Assembly: GCA_002397345.1 (NCBI GenBank)
Contig: DHAH01000100.1
Coordinates: 7,383-15,418, forward strand
Origin: Clostridiales bacterium UBA4959
GTDB lineage: Bacteria > Bacillota > Clostridia > Oscillospirales > CAG-272
Reading direction: 5' to 3'
Length of the DNA: 8,036 bases
Shown here: positions 1-5,436 of the stretch, piece by piece
Numbering within the stretch: the first letter of the stretch is position 1
How the letters are laid out: every line of letters starts with the position of its first letter
Program-made: the position numbers and the translations under genes
Notes under the pieces: generated by a model
The model's input: the letters and a program-made list of their open reading frames with translations, nothing else
What the model was told of the DNA's origin: nothing
The model's database searches: none

Positions 1-126
1 TCTGTTGCACTATCCTTGGAGTCACCTCCACCGGACGTTATCCGGCATCCTGCCCTGCGAAGCCCGGACTTTCCTCATGATAATACCTTCCGGCATGATA
101 CCACGCGATCGCACCGCCCGGTCCCG
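1..126 (-). ncRNA. rnpB: RNase P RNA, bacterial A-type, 5' part (3' end outside window)
   Basis: This is the catalytic RNA of RNase P, which trims 5' leaders from tRNA precursors. Read on the minus strand, it shows the conserved GAGGAAAGTCCGGGC block (P4/CR-I) at about 76-62. A P8 hairpin (CCGGA/TCCGG, 45-31) and a P9 hairpin (GGAG-GTGA-CTCC, 29-18, GNRA loop) follow, then the CR-II word AGTGCAACAGA at 12-2. Upstream of P4, positions about 104-79 form a stem capped by a GGAA loop, fitting P3. The P7-P9 layout matches A-type RNAs rather than the Bacillus B-type. The 5' end near 126 is inferred from a TATAAT box at 138-133. The strand partners for P1, P2 and P4 lie beyond position 1. The identity comes from conserved words, not a covariance search, but they are highly diagnostic. 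Confidence 0.95.
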
Positions 127-132
127 TCATGA

Positions 133-161
133 ATTATATCACAAATTTTAGAATTATACAA
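133..161 (-). promoter_or_regulatory. Probable promoter of the RNase P RNA gene
   Basis: On the minus strand there is a perfect -10 TATAAT at 138-133. A weaker -35 TTGTAT at 161-156 lies 17 nt upstream. This predicts transcription starting at about 127-125, just before the RNase P RNA. A second TATAAT at 158-153, part of a repeated GAATTATA word on the plus strand (131-138 and 151-158), could be an alternative -10. Confidence 0.6.
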
Positions 162-178
162 TAGGGAAATTTGTGTTT

Positions 179-210
179 AAACTTGCTGTATTCATGATAA
201 TTGCAAGTTT
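179..210. other. Inverted repeat AAACTTGC / GCAAGTTT in the rnpB-ltaS intergenic region
   Basis: AAACTTGC at 179-186 is an exact inverted copy of GCAAGTTT at 203-210, with a 16-nt spacer. A third ACTTGC (233-238) overlaps the putative -35 box of ltaS. The arrangement could be an operator for a regulator of ltaS or of the divergent RNase P RNA gene, but nothing else in the window names such a protein. In this AT-rich stretch an 8-bp inverted repeat may also be chance. Confidence 0.3.
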
Positions 211-234
211 TCCATAAACGGTAACATTTCCGAC

Positions 235-263
235 TTGCTTTATACGGTTTTAGATGTTAAAAT
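235..263 (+). promoter_or_regulatory. Candidate promoter of ltaS
   Basis: TTGCTT at 235-240 and TAAAAT at 258-263 are separated by 17 nt, giving a predicted start near 270 and a leader of about 50 nt. The -10 matches the consensus at 5 of 6 positions and the -35 at only 3 of 6, so this is a moderate prediction. Confidence 0.45.
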
Positions 264-319
264 TAATGTTGCGGTAATGTCCGCACGCAAATCTTTATAA
301 AAATACGGTTAATAAAATT

Positions 320-2221
320 ATGAATAAAAATAAAGTACTTACGGTTAAAAATACATATTTAAAATATATCGAAGCCGCGGTTATTATCGTATTATTTGCA
401 ATAAAATCGCTTTTTTTGTATAGATATATCGGTTACGGCAAATATTCAATATTTTTCGCGGCTGCAACGATCGGCGCGGCGATTGGTTTATACGCGCTGC
501 TCTCATGGCTTGGCGGCAGAAACGGCGCCGACCGGGGAAGCGCGACATGGGCGCTGCTCGCCGTTTATTTTTTGTTCTCGTTTTTTATGTTTTGCGACCG
601 CATGTATTTCTCGTATTACGGGAAACTGCCCAGCGTCGCGATGCTCGGCATGATAAGGCTGCTCTCGGGCGTATCGTCCACGGTACACAAGCTTATGGAC
701 CCGACGCATCTGTTATACCTTGCCGATCTGCCGCTTATCGCGCTGTATTTCTTCGGATTCAGACGTTTATTTAAACGCCGTGCGGTGACAGAGCGGACGG
801 CGCAGAGGGCAAAAAAGCTCAACCGCGTTATATCGACCGCGTTGTGCGGAGTTATGGTGTGCTTCGTCGCGGTCGGAGTCAAGCTCACAGACTTGAAACT
901 CATAAATTTAAGCGGCGAGCTGATGTTTTATCATACCTCCGACGCGGCGGTAACTCTGTTCGGCAAAAAAAACGCGGTCGAAGTCGAAGCCGGCAAATAT
1001 GTACAGGCTATCGCGGGCGCGGAAGAATCGCCCTATTACGGGTTGGCAAAAGGGCGGAATCTCATTATTATTCAAGTCGAATCGCTTCAGGGGTTTGTGA
1101 TAAACAACAAATTTAACGGGCAGGAGATTACGCCCAACCTTGACGCGCTGATTAAAAAAGACTCGTTTTACATGCCGAATTATTATTGTATCGTCGGGGC
1201 GGGGAACACCTCCGACGCAGAGTTTACAGTCAATAACAGCCTATACCCGCCGACCGACACCTCGGCATATGTAAAATATACGGACAAGCATTATTACGGA
1301 CTGCCTTATGTATTAAAAGATAACGGGTATAAAACCGCCGACGTATTCCACGGTTATCTAAGCGATTTTTGGAACCGCGATAAAGCATATCCTTATCAGG
1401 GGTTTGACACCTATTACAGCAAGGACTCATTCCCGTCAGACGATGTGATCGGGCTGGGCGTGAGCGATGAAAAATATTTTTCGCAGACGGTGGATATTTT
1501 AAAAACGAAGGAACAGCCTTTTTATTCGTTTTTAATAACGCTCTCGTCGCATCACCCCTTTTATTTGCCGCAGGAGAAGCGGCTGCTCGACGTACCCGCG
1601 GATATAGACAATACCCTGTTCGCCAATTATTTTGTCGCTGTAAATTATGTCGATAATGCGATCGGCGGATTAATGGACGAATTGAAGGCGGCGGGGCTGT
1701 ATGACAACAGTATTATTGTAATCTACGGCGACCATTACGGAATGCCCAACGACGCCGAAAATTATTCGCTTGCGTCAAATTTCTTCGGTCACCTGTATTA
1801 TGAGGACGACCTTTTCCGCGTGCCGATGATCATACATATTCCCGGTTCCGGTATAACCGAAACTGTAACCCGCCCGTCGAGCCATATCGATGTTATGCCG
1901 ACGGTGCTGAACCTGCTCGGCGTAAAAAATACCGGCGGGAGGATGTTCGGACATGACATGCTGTCGGACGATACTACACCGGTGTACGAGCAAATGTATG
2001 TGAAAACCGGCTCGTTTGTAACGAACGATATTTTCTTTGTATATCCCCTGAACGGCATATTGTCCGAGGCAAAGATATATGACCTGTCAACCCACGCCCG
2101 TATCGACGACGGTACCTCCGAAACCGCTGAAAAATACCGCAGTTATATAGACGACGCGTTCAAAGTGCATAATGACTGCACCGCTATAATAGAATCGGAC
2201 AACATCCGCATCGCGCCTTAA
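320..2221 (+). CDS. ltaS: Lipoteichoic acid synthase-type membrane sulfatase-fold phosphoglycerol transferase (LtaS family)
   Basis: A 633-residue protein, close to the roughly 640 residues usual for LtaS. LtaS polymerises glycerol phosphate from phosphatidylglycerol onto a glycolipid anchor outside the membrane. Hydrophobic segments fall at about 18-37, 42-63, 76-96, 130-147 and 170-187, the five-helix N-terminus of the family. A linker and an extracellular sulfatase domain (about 245-580) follow. The metal and active-site set is intact: E254 (QVESLQGF), nucleophile T297 (GAGNTSDAEF), W351 and R353 (FWNRDK), H412 (SSHHPF), D471/H472 (YGDHYG) and a late HIDVMPTVLNLLGV block. These correspond closely to known S. 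aureus LtaS catalytic and substrate residues. There is no Shine-Dalgarno before the ATG. An LtaS homologue acting on another polymer or as a primase is possible, but full length and complete motifs favour the synthase. Confidence 0.92.
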   Translation: MNKNKVLTVKNTYLKYIEAAVIIVLFAIKSLFLYRYIGYGKYSIFFAAATIGAAIGLYALLSWLGGRNGADRGSATWALLAVYFLFSFFMFCDRMYFSYYGKLPSVAMLGMIRLLSGVSSTVHKLMDPTHLLYLADLPLIALYFFGFRRLFKRRAVTERTAQRAKKLNRVISTALCGVMVCFVAVGVKLTDLKLINLSGELMFYHTSDAAVTLFGKKNAVEVEAGKYVQAIAGAEESPYYGLAKGRNLIIIQVESLQGFVINNKFNGQEITPNLDALIKKDSFYMPNYYCIVGAGNTSDAEFTVNNSLYPPTDTSAYVKYTDKHYYGLPYVLKDNGYKTADVFHGYLSDFWNRDKAYPYQGFDTYYSKDSFPSDDVIGLGVSDEKYFSQTVDILKTKEQPFYSFLITLSSHHPFYLPQEKRLLDVPADIDNTLFANYFVAVNYVDNAIGGLMDELKAAGLYDNSIIVIYGDHYGMPNDAENYSLASNFFGHLYYEDDLFRVPMIIHIPGSGITETVTRPSSHIDVMPTVLNLLGVKNTGGRMFGHDMLSDDTTPVYEQMYVKTGSFVTNDIFFVYPLNGILSEAKIYDLSTHARIDDGTSETAEKYRSYIDDAFKVHNDCTAIIESDNIRIAP

Positions 2222-2318
2222 CGCGTGGACGGGGGAACGGGGAACGAGGAACGAGGAACGGGGATACGCGCTTTTTGAAAAAAGCTGTGCAAAAACTTTT
2301 ATAATAAAAAATTATATA
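2222..2318 (+). repeat. Dispersed gene-end repeat, copy 1 (3' of ltaS)
   Basis: Beginning at the ltaS stop codon, the sequence reads TAACGCGTGGACGGGGG, then an expanded heptamer tract, GGGGATACGCGC, a small hairpin (GCTTTT/AAAAGC, 2269-2284) and the tail AAAAGCTGTGCAAAAACTTT. It aligns with two other copies, one facing it across the intergenic region and one downstream of the hydrolase gene. All have the G-rich head toward the gene and the ACTTTTA tail away from it. A terminator or 3'-end stabilising role fits the position but is inference, because the U-tract is weak. Confidence 0.75.
2235..2262 (+). repeat. Heptanucleotide tandem repeat, four units of GAACGRG
   Basis: Four contiguous 7-bp units (GAACGGG, GAACGAG, GAACGAG, GAACGGG) are followed by a diverged fifth, GATACGC, at 2263-2269. 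The array sits in the head of repeat copy 1. The other two copies carry only one or two units of the related GGATACGG type, so the tract appears to have expanded locally. Confidence 0.8.
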
Positions 2319-2343
2319 CATCTTGCGATATTGTTAAATTTCG

Positions 2344-2401
2344 GGGTGAGCAGTGTTCACCCACCTGACTGAAGATGAACCATATAATAACAATGGTTCA
2401 T
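2344..2401. other. Two short hairpins in the ltaS-ruvX convergent gap
   Basis: GGGTGAGC-AGT-GTTCACCC at 2344-2362 is an 8-bp stem with one G-T pair. ATGAACCAT at 2375-2383 and ATGGTTCAT at 2393-2401 form a perfect 9-bp inverted repeat around a 9-nt AT-rich loop. With the much larger hairpin that follows, they make three consecutive stem-loops filling the centre of the gap. No coding sequence or known RNA family was recognised. A non-coding RNA, a remnant of a small mobile element or stacked terminators are all possible. Confidence 0.6.
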
Positions 2402-2408
2402 TATAAAA

Positions 2409-2468
2409 GCAGCCGCCCTAATGGGTACCCTCATTTTTTAGAAAATAGGGTACCCATTAGGGCGGCGC
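2409..2468. terminator. Very long hairpin between convergent ltaS and ruvX; possible bidirectional terminator
   Basis: The arms at 2412-2431 and 2447-2466 are perfect 20-bp inverted complements (start GCCGCCCTAA, end TTAGGGCGGC). The stem continues inward past a bulged C2432 with ATTTT/AAAAT around a TTAG loop, and outward past a bulged A2411 with two more pairs, giving about 27 paired positions. On the minus strand it is followed by TGCTTTTAT, a modest U-tract suited to ending the ruvX block. The plus-strand side has no U-tract, only the palindrome GCAAATTTGC at 2467-2476. A stem this long is unusual for an ordinary intrinsic terminator, and an inserted palindromic element is the main alternative. 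Confidence 0.55.
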
Positions 2469-2500
2469 AAATTTGCATGATCAACAAATAGCCGAACGAT

Positions 2501-2570
2501 TTATATAATAAATAGTTTAAAAGTCTTTGCGCAGCTTTCTTTAGAAAGCGCGTATCCCCCGTACCTCGTG
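2501..2570 (-). repeat. Dispersed gene-end repeat, copy 2 (3' of ruvX)
   Basis: On the minus strand, starting at the ruvX stop codon, the sequence reads TAACACGAGGTACGGGGG, then ATACGCGC, the hairpin GCTTTC-TAAA-GAAAGC and the tail AAAGCTGCGCAAAGACTTTT. It matches copy 1 closely, in inverted orientation across the gap, and copy 3. With copy 1 it forms imperfect terminal inverted repeats around the central hairpins, a MITE-like outline. The presence of a third, solitary copy means the pairing may simply reflect two converging genes each carrying the element. Confidence 0.75.
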
Positions 2571-2984
2571 TTATTTACGATTGCGGTCCATATAATTTTG
2601 CAGTATTATTTGTGCAGAGAGGGTATCGACGACCGCTTTGCGTTTTTTACCGCGCGTATCGGTTTCGTTGAGGATCGCGTGCGCGTTCATTGTCGTACAG
2701 CGTTCGTCCTCGAGTACGACCTCCAGCCCGGTTGCATTCCGCAGCTTGTCGGCGAAAACATGCGCCAGCTCCGAGCGCGGGCCGCGCGTACCGTTCATAT
2801 TGATCGGATCGCCCAGCACAATAAGTCCGACGCCGTATTTTTCGATAACTTCTTCTATATGTTTTATTAAAACGCGGTCGCCCGCCGCTTTAAACGTTTC
2901 GATCCCGCCCGCAAGCAGTCCCGTTGCGTCGCTGACCGCCAGTCCGGTACGCGTGTCGCCGTAGTCAATACCAAGTATACGCAT
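2571..2984 (-). CDS. ruvX: RuvX/YqgF family nuclease (pre-16S rRNA 5'-end processing; Holliday junction resolvase fold)
   Basis: At 137 residues it has the normal length for YqgF/RuvX, a cytoplasmic RNase H-fold protein linked to maturation of the 16S rRNA 5' end and, by homology, to Holliday junction resolution. The first strand carries D7 in GIDYGDTRTGLAVSD. The LGDPINMNGTRG loop (58-69) corresponds to the usual G.P.NM.G..G segment. EDERCTT (92-98) holds the second acidic site, and VVDTLSAQIILQNYMD (118-133) the last catalytic Asp, D120. It is the last gene of the minus-strand block, 81 nt after the hydrolase. The ATG has no Shine-Dalgarno at normal distance. AGGAGG lies 23 nt upstream, separated from it by a small hairpin. 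No other in-frame ATG, GTG or TTG precedes an in-frame TAA at 3002-3000. Confidence 0.93.
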   Translation of the reverse strand: MRILGIDYGDTRTGLAVSDATGLLAGGIETFKAAGDRVLIKHIEEVIEKYGVGLIVLGDPINMNGTRGPRSELAHVFADKLRNATGLEVVLEDERCTTMNAHAILNETDTRGKKRKAVVDTLSAQIILQNYMDRNRK

Positions 2985-3013
2985 AATTAATAAATGGGGT
3001 TACACCCCCTCCT
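2985..3013 (-). promoter_or_regulatory. ruvX ribosome-binding region: distant AGGAGG plus hairpin
   Basis: On the minus strand AGGAGG (3013-3008) runs into GGGGT-GTA-ACCCC (3008-2996), a 5-bp hairpin, followed by an 11-nt AT-rich spacer to the ATG at 2984. Linear spacing (23 nt) is too long for normal use. Folding the hairpin would bring AGGAG to roughly 11 nt. Bridging is inference; the sequence facts are direct. Confidence 0.5.
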
Positions 3014-3039
3014 ATTAAATAAAATTTATTAGAATATAT

Positions 3040-3127
3040 TAAATATAAAAGTTTTTGCGGAGCTTTTAAAATTCTCGGTTACGCTGAGAATTAAAAGAGA
3101 CCGTATCCCCGTATCCCCCGTACCCTG
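3040..3127 (-). repeat. Dispersed gene-end repeat, copy 3 (overlaps hydrolase 3' end)
   Basis: On the minus strand the head GGGTACGGGGGATACGGGGA is followed by TACGGTCTCTTTT. A long hairpin comes next, with a 10-bp AATTCTCGGT-type stem and outer CTTTT/AAAAG pairing, then the tail AAAAGCTCCGCAAAAACTTT and TATATT. Head and tail match copies 1 and 2, while the hairpin interior is different and longer. This copy lies partly inside the hydrolase reading frame, which reads through the head and most of the hairpin before a TAA at 3068-3066. Confidence 0.75.
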
Positions 3128-4073
3128 TTCTCGCAAGGCGCACACCTTCGATGACGCTGTCAGCCCATGTGTCGAGATCGGCGATAACGGCGTCGCGGAC
3201 AGTGCAGTTCAGCAGCTCATGCCGTCCGTTTTCGTACAGCTCCAGTTTCAAATCCGACAATTCCATATCGTCCAGTTTGTCGAACACCTCGCGCACGCCG
3301 CTCCCGTTCCCGCCCAGCGGATCGAGTGCGCCGCTCATAATGAAAATCGGCAGACTTTTCGGCACGGCTTCATACCATTCGGGTGACGAAACGTATTTTA
3401 ACATCCGCATAAGCTGGTTATACGCGCGCACGGTGAAGGTGAAGGAGCTGAGCTTATCGGCGTGGTATCGGGCGCGGTTCTCTTTGTCGTCATTGAGCCA
3501 CGAGCAGGTGTCGCTTTCATCGCGCCAACTGTCATTGCGGTGCAGATTGCTCAAACCCGCGACAAGCAGACTGCGGTGATGCCCGCCGCGGAACAACTCC
3601 AGCAGTGAGGTGAGGAATATTCCGAACCCTACCTGCTTGTTTATGCCGCTGGTGCCGCAGATAACGGCTCCGTCGACGGTCGAAACGTGTCGGGCGATGT
3701 AATCGCGCGCGACAAACGAACCCATGCTGTGCCCAAACAATATATAGGGCAGACTGCGGTAGGTTTTACGCATCAAATCATACAAGAGCCTTTGATTGTC
3801 GGCAAGGCTCTTGTAATCGGCGAAATAGCCCAGTTCTCCCTCGCTTGAGGCGGTGTGTCCGTGCCCGATGTGGTCACAGCCGCAGACCGCATAGCCGCGC
3901 GCGGTCATATCGGAAACGAACCCTTCGCGTTCGTAACGCTCGATATACTCGCACATACCGTGGCATATCTGCAATATCGCCTTCGGGTTGCGGTCGGGGG
4001 TGAAGATATAATACGCGACGTCGCAACTGTCGTCGGACGAGCGGAAAGTGCCTGTTTTTTTGGTGTAGCTCAT
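3066..4073 (-). CDS. Alpha/beta hydrolase, monoacylglycerol lipase / lysophospholipase type (serine aminopeptidase S33-like domain)
   Basis: A 335-residue cytoplasmic-type protein with no signal peptide. The catalytic set of the Hydrolase_4/PldB-like group is visible: oxyanion HG at 38-39 (ICHGMCEY), the nucleophile elbow GHSMGS with S116, D251 in SGALDPLG and H285 in NGRHELLN. CDHIGHGHT at 66-74 is typical of these lipases. Such enzymes cleave acyl esters of monoglycerides or lysophospholipids, but the substrate cannot be set from sequence. The ATG overlaps the preceding nucleotidyltransferase stop by 4 nt (ATGA), implying translational coupling. The last 20 residues (316-335, TGYGGYGDTVSF and on) are encoded by the dispersed repeat and are probably a recent non-homologous extension, since the fold should end near SVIEGVRLAR. 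Confidence 0.88.
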   Translation of the reverse strand: MSYTKKTGTFRSSDDSCDVAYYIFTPDRNPKAILQICHGMCEYIERYEREGFVSDMTARGYAVCGCDHIGHGHTASSEGELGYFADYKSLADNQRLLYDLMRKTYRSLPYILFGHSMGSFVARDYIARHVSTVDGAVICGTSGINKQVGFGIFLTSLLELFRGGHHRSLLVAGLSNLHRNDSWRDESDTCSWLNDDKENRARYHADKLSSFTFTVRAYNQLMRMLKYVSSPEWYEAVPKSLPIFIMSGALDPLGGNGSGVREVFDKLDDMELSDLKLELYENGRHELLNCTVRDAVIADLDTWADSVIEGVRLARTGYGGYGDTVSFNSQRNREF

Positions 4074-4381
4074 TGTTTATAAATTATTTGTCCCGTTTTT
4101 AAGACGTGTTGGGCAAATCCGCTCTTATCTTTTTTTATATCGAGCAGATGCGGTTCTATATTTAAATTTATTTCCGAGCTTAAATGCCATAATCGGGTAG
4201 CCGCTTCATATCGATTGCCGTTAAAGCCGTCGAAAATAATGCCCACATCAATATCGCTGTACTCGTGCGGAGTACCGTTAACATATGAACCGAACATAAC
4301 GACGGCAGCCGGAAAAAATTCTCTGCGGACAATTTCGGCGTATTGTTTAACAGTGTTTAAAGCAGCTTCTTTATCCAACAT
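4070..4381 (-). CDS. Small MNT-type nucleotidyltransferase domain protein
   Basis: A 103-residue protein consisting of one minimal nucleotidyltransferase domain of the DNA polymerase beta superfamily. The signature GSYVNGTPHEYSDIDVGII (31-49) gives the G-S turn and two metal-binding aspartates, D43 and D45. E76 in NIEPHLLDI is the likely third carboxylate. An upstream in-frame ATG at 4423 exists, but the start at 4381 has a strong Shine-Dalgarno (GGAGGA) 6 nt away and begins where homology should begin. Family members include antitoxin halves of HEPN/MNT pairs and AMP-transferring enzymes. No HEPN partner lies beside it, so no toxin-antitoxin claim is made. It sits 45 nt after the sugar kinase and overlaps the hydrolase start. 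Confidence 0.85.
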   Translation of the reverse strand: MLDKEAALNTVKQYAEIVRREFFPAAVVMFGSYVNGTPHEYSDIDVGIIFDGFNGNRYEAATRLWHLSSEINLNIEPHLLDIKKDKSGFAQHVLKTGQIIYKQ

Positions 4382-4387
4382 AAAAGT

Positions 4388-4393
4388 TCCTCC
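4388..4393 (-). promoter_or_regulatory. Ribosome binding site fixing the nucleotidyltransferase start
   Basis: GGAGGA on the minus strand lies 6 nt before the ATG at 4381. It is the clearest reason to reject the longer reading from 4423, which would add 14 residues. Confidence 0.8.
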
Positions 4394-4426
4394 GTGTATT
4401 AATCCAATATTTTGTCCTGTCATTTA

Positions 4427-5377
4427 TCATAATATAAATTCTATTTCATTATGTTCTATAAACATTGCGATCTCATCCGCTGTGGGTATCGACGACGCGC
4501 CGCCGGGTCGCGACAGCGTTATTGTGCCGACGATGTTCGCGTATTCGCAGGCGCGTTTTATATCGCGCGAACGCAGGTATTCGAGCGTCAGCGCGGCGGA
4601 AAAAGCGTCGCCGGCGGCAAGCGGGTCAACAGGCTGCACATCATAGGGCGCGATGATTTTATAGTATGTACCGTCGTATAAAAACAATCCCCGCGCGCCC
4701 AGCCGGATCACGATATACCCCGCCTGTATACGCTGGGTGAGCGCCAGACAGCAGCGCATGGACTTTTCCGAATCGGACGGCGCAATGCCGGTAAAGGCAA
4801 GCGCGGCGGCTTCGTCGGTTATAAAAATCTCGACAGGCTCGAGCTGCTCAAGCATAAATTCCCGGTCGGCGGCTCCGGTATAAGAAGCGTCAACAAAGCT
4901 GGGCACTCCCTGCATATGGGCAAACGAAGACGCGGCGGCGACGGTGGCGGGGGGGAGATCGGTCATTATATACAGCGCGTCGGGATAGGCGGTAAACGCT
5001 TCCTCCGCGTCGTCGGGGCGCAGACGGCGGTTCGCGCCGGGATAAATGATACTCCTGCCGGGACTGCCCGTTTCATAAATGACAGCGTTCAGACCCGTCT
5101 GAAACCCACGGTCGGAAACGATAAAACGCGTGTCGATGCCGCGGTTCTCGAGATACGATTTCAGGCGCGAACCGTGTGTGTCCGCGCCGAGTTTGGCGCA
5201 GAAGATGCATTCCGCGCCGAGATTATTGAACGTGAGCGCGCTGTAAACGCCCCTGCCTCCGGGCAGATAATCATAGCGGTCGCCGACCACCGATTGATTC
5301 TGAGAAGGAATGCGGTCTGTTTTAATATAAAAGTCCGTATACGCGCTGCCGACTGCAAGTATTCGCGGTTTCTGCAC
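4427..5377 (-). CDS. PfkB/ribokinase-family sugar kinase, substrate unknown
   Basis: About 316 residues, a standard length for the PfkB fold, which transfers ATP phosphate to a sugar or nucleoside hydroxyl. The N-terminal strand (ILAVGSAYTDF) is followed by the substrate-binding GG motif (LPGGRGVYSALTFNNLGAE, from about 38), GARGLFLYDG (about 227) and the C-terminal anion-hole motif DPLAAGDAF (251-259) with catalytic D257. A GGASSIPT tail segment completes the fold. The usual G.GD anion hole reads A-A-G-D here, so the first glycine is alanine. The track-style start at 5386 has its GTG fused to the GGGAGG. The GTG at 5377 has that Shine-Dalgarno 8 nt upstream and is preferred. It lies 59 nt after purM, but adjacency alone does not make it a nucleoside kinase. 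Confidence 0.87.
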   Translation of the reverse strand: MQKPRILAVGSAYTDFYIKTDRIPSQNQSVVGDRYDYLPGGRGVYSALTFNNLGAECIFCAKLGADTHGSRLKSYLENRGIDTRFIVSDRGFQTGLNAVIYETGSPGRSIIYPGANRRLRPDDAEEAFTAYPDALYIMTDLPPATVAAASSFAHMQGVPSFVDASYTGAADREFMLEQLEPVEIFITDEAAALAFTGIAPSDSEKSMRCCLALTQRIQAGYIVIRLGARGLFLYDGTYYKIIAPYDVQPVDPLAAGDAFSAALTLEYLRSRDIKRACEYANIVGTITLSRPGGASSIPTADEIAMFIEHNEIEFIL

Positions 5378-5385
5378 CTGTCGCA

Positions 5386-5391
5386 CCTCCC
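5386..5391 (-). promoter_or_regulatory. Ribosome binding site supporting a GTG start for the sugar kinase
   Basis: GGGAGG on the minus strand ends 8 nt before the GTG at 5377-5375. The alternative GTG at 5386-5384 overlaps this site and could not use it. Confidence 0.7.
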
Positions 5392-5407
5392 ATATATAAA
5401 ATCAACG

Positions 5408-5435
5408 TTTCATACCCCCGGAAAGGGAAATGAAA
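5408..5435 (-). other. Hairpin in the purM-sugar kinase spacer
   Basis: TTTCAT and ATGAAA at the ends, with an inner CCC/GGG segment, give an imperfect stem of about ten pairs just after the purM stop. The following minus-strand sequence (CGTTGATTTT) has only a short T-run, so full termination is doubtful. Partial termination or transcript processing between the two genes is possible. Confidence 0.35.
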
Positions 5436-5436
5436 A

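Noticed and set aside
2235..2468. CRISPR array
   Set aside because: The tandem units are only 7 bp with no spacers, and the hairpins are not repeated at regular intervals.
2222..2570. Insertion sequence between ltaS and ruvX
   Set aside because: There is no transposase frame or clear target-site duplication. At most it is a non-autonomous element, so it is reported as repeats and hairpins only.
2568..2964. Plus-strand frames of about 100 codons across ruvX
   Set aside because: They are shadows of ruvX, whose full length and catalytic motifs are intact on the minus strand.
4070..4381. HEPN/MNT toxin-antitoxin system
   Set aside because: Only the MNT-like half is present. The neighbours are a lipase-like hydrolase and a sugar kinase, with no HEPN-type (R-x4-6-H) protein in the window.
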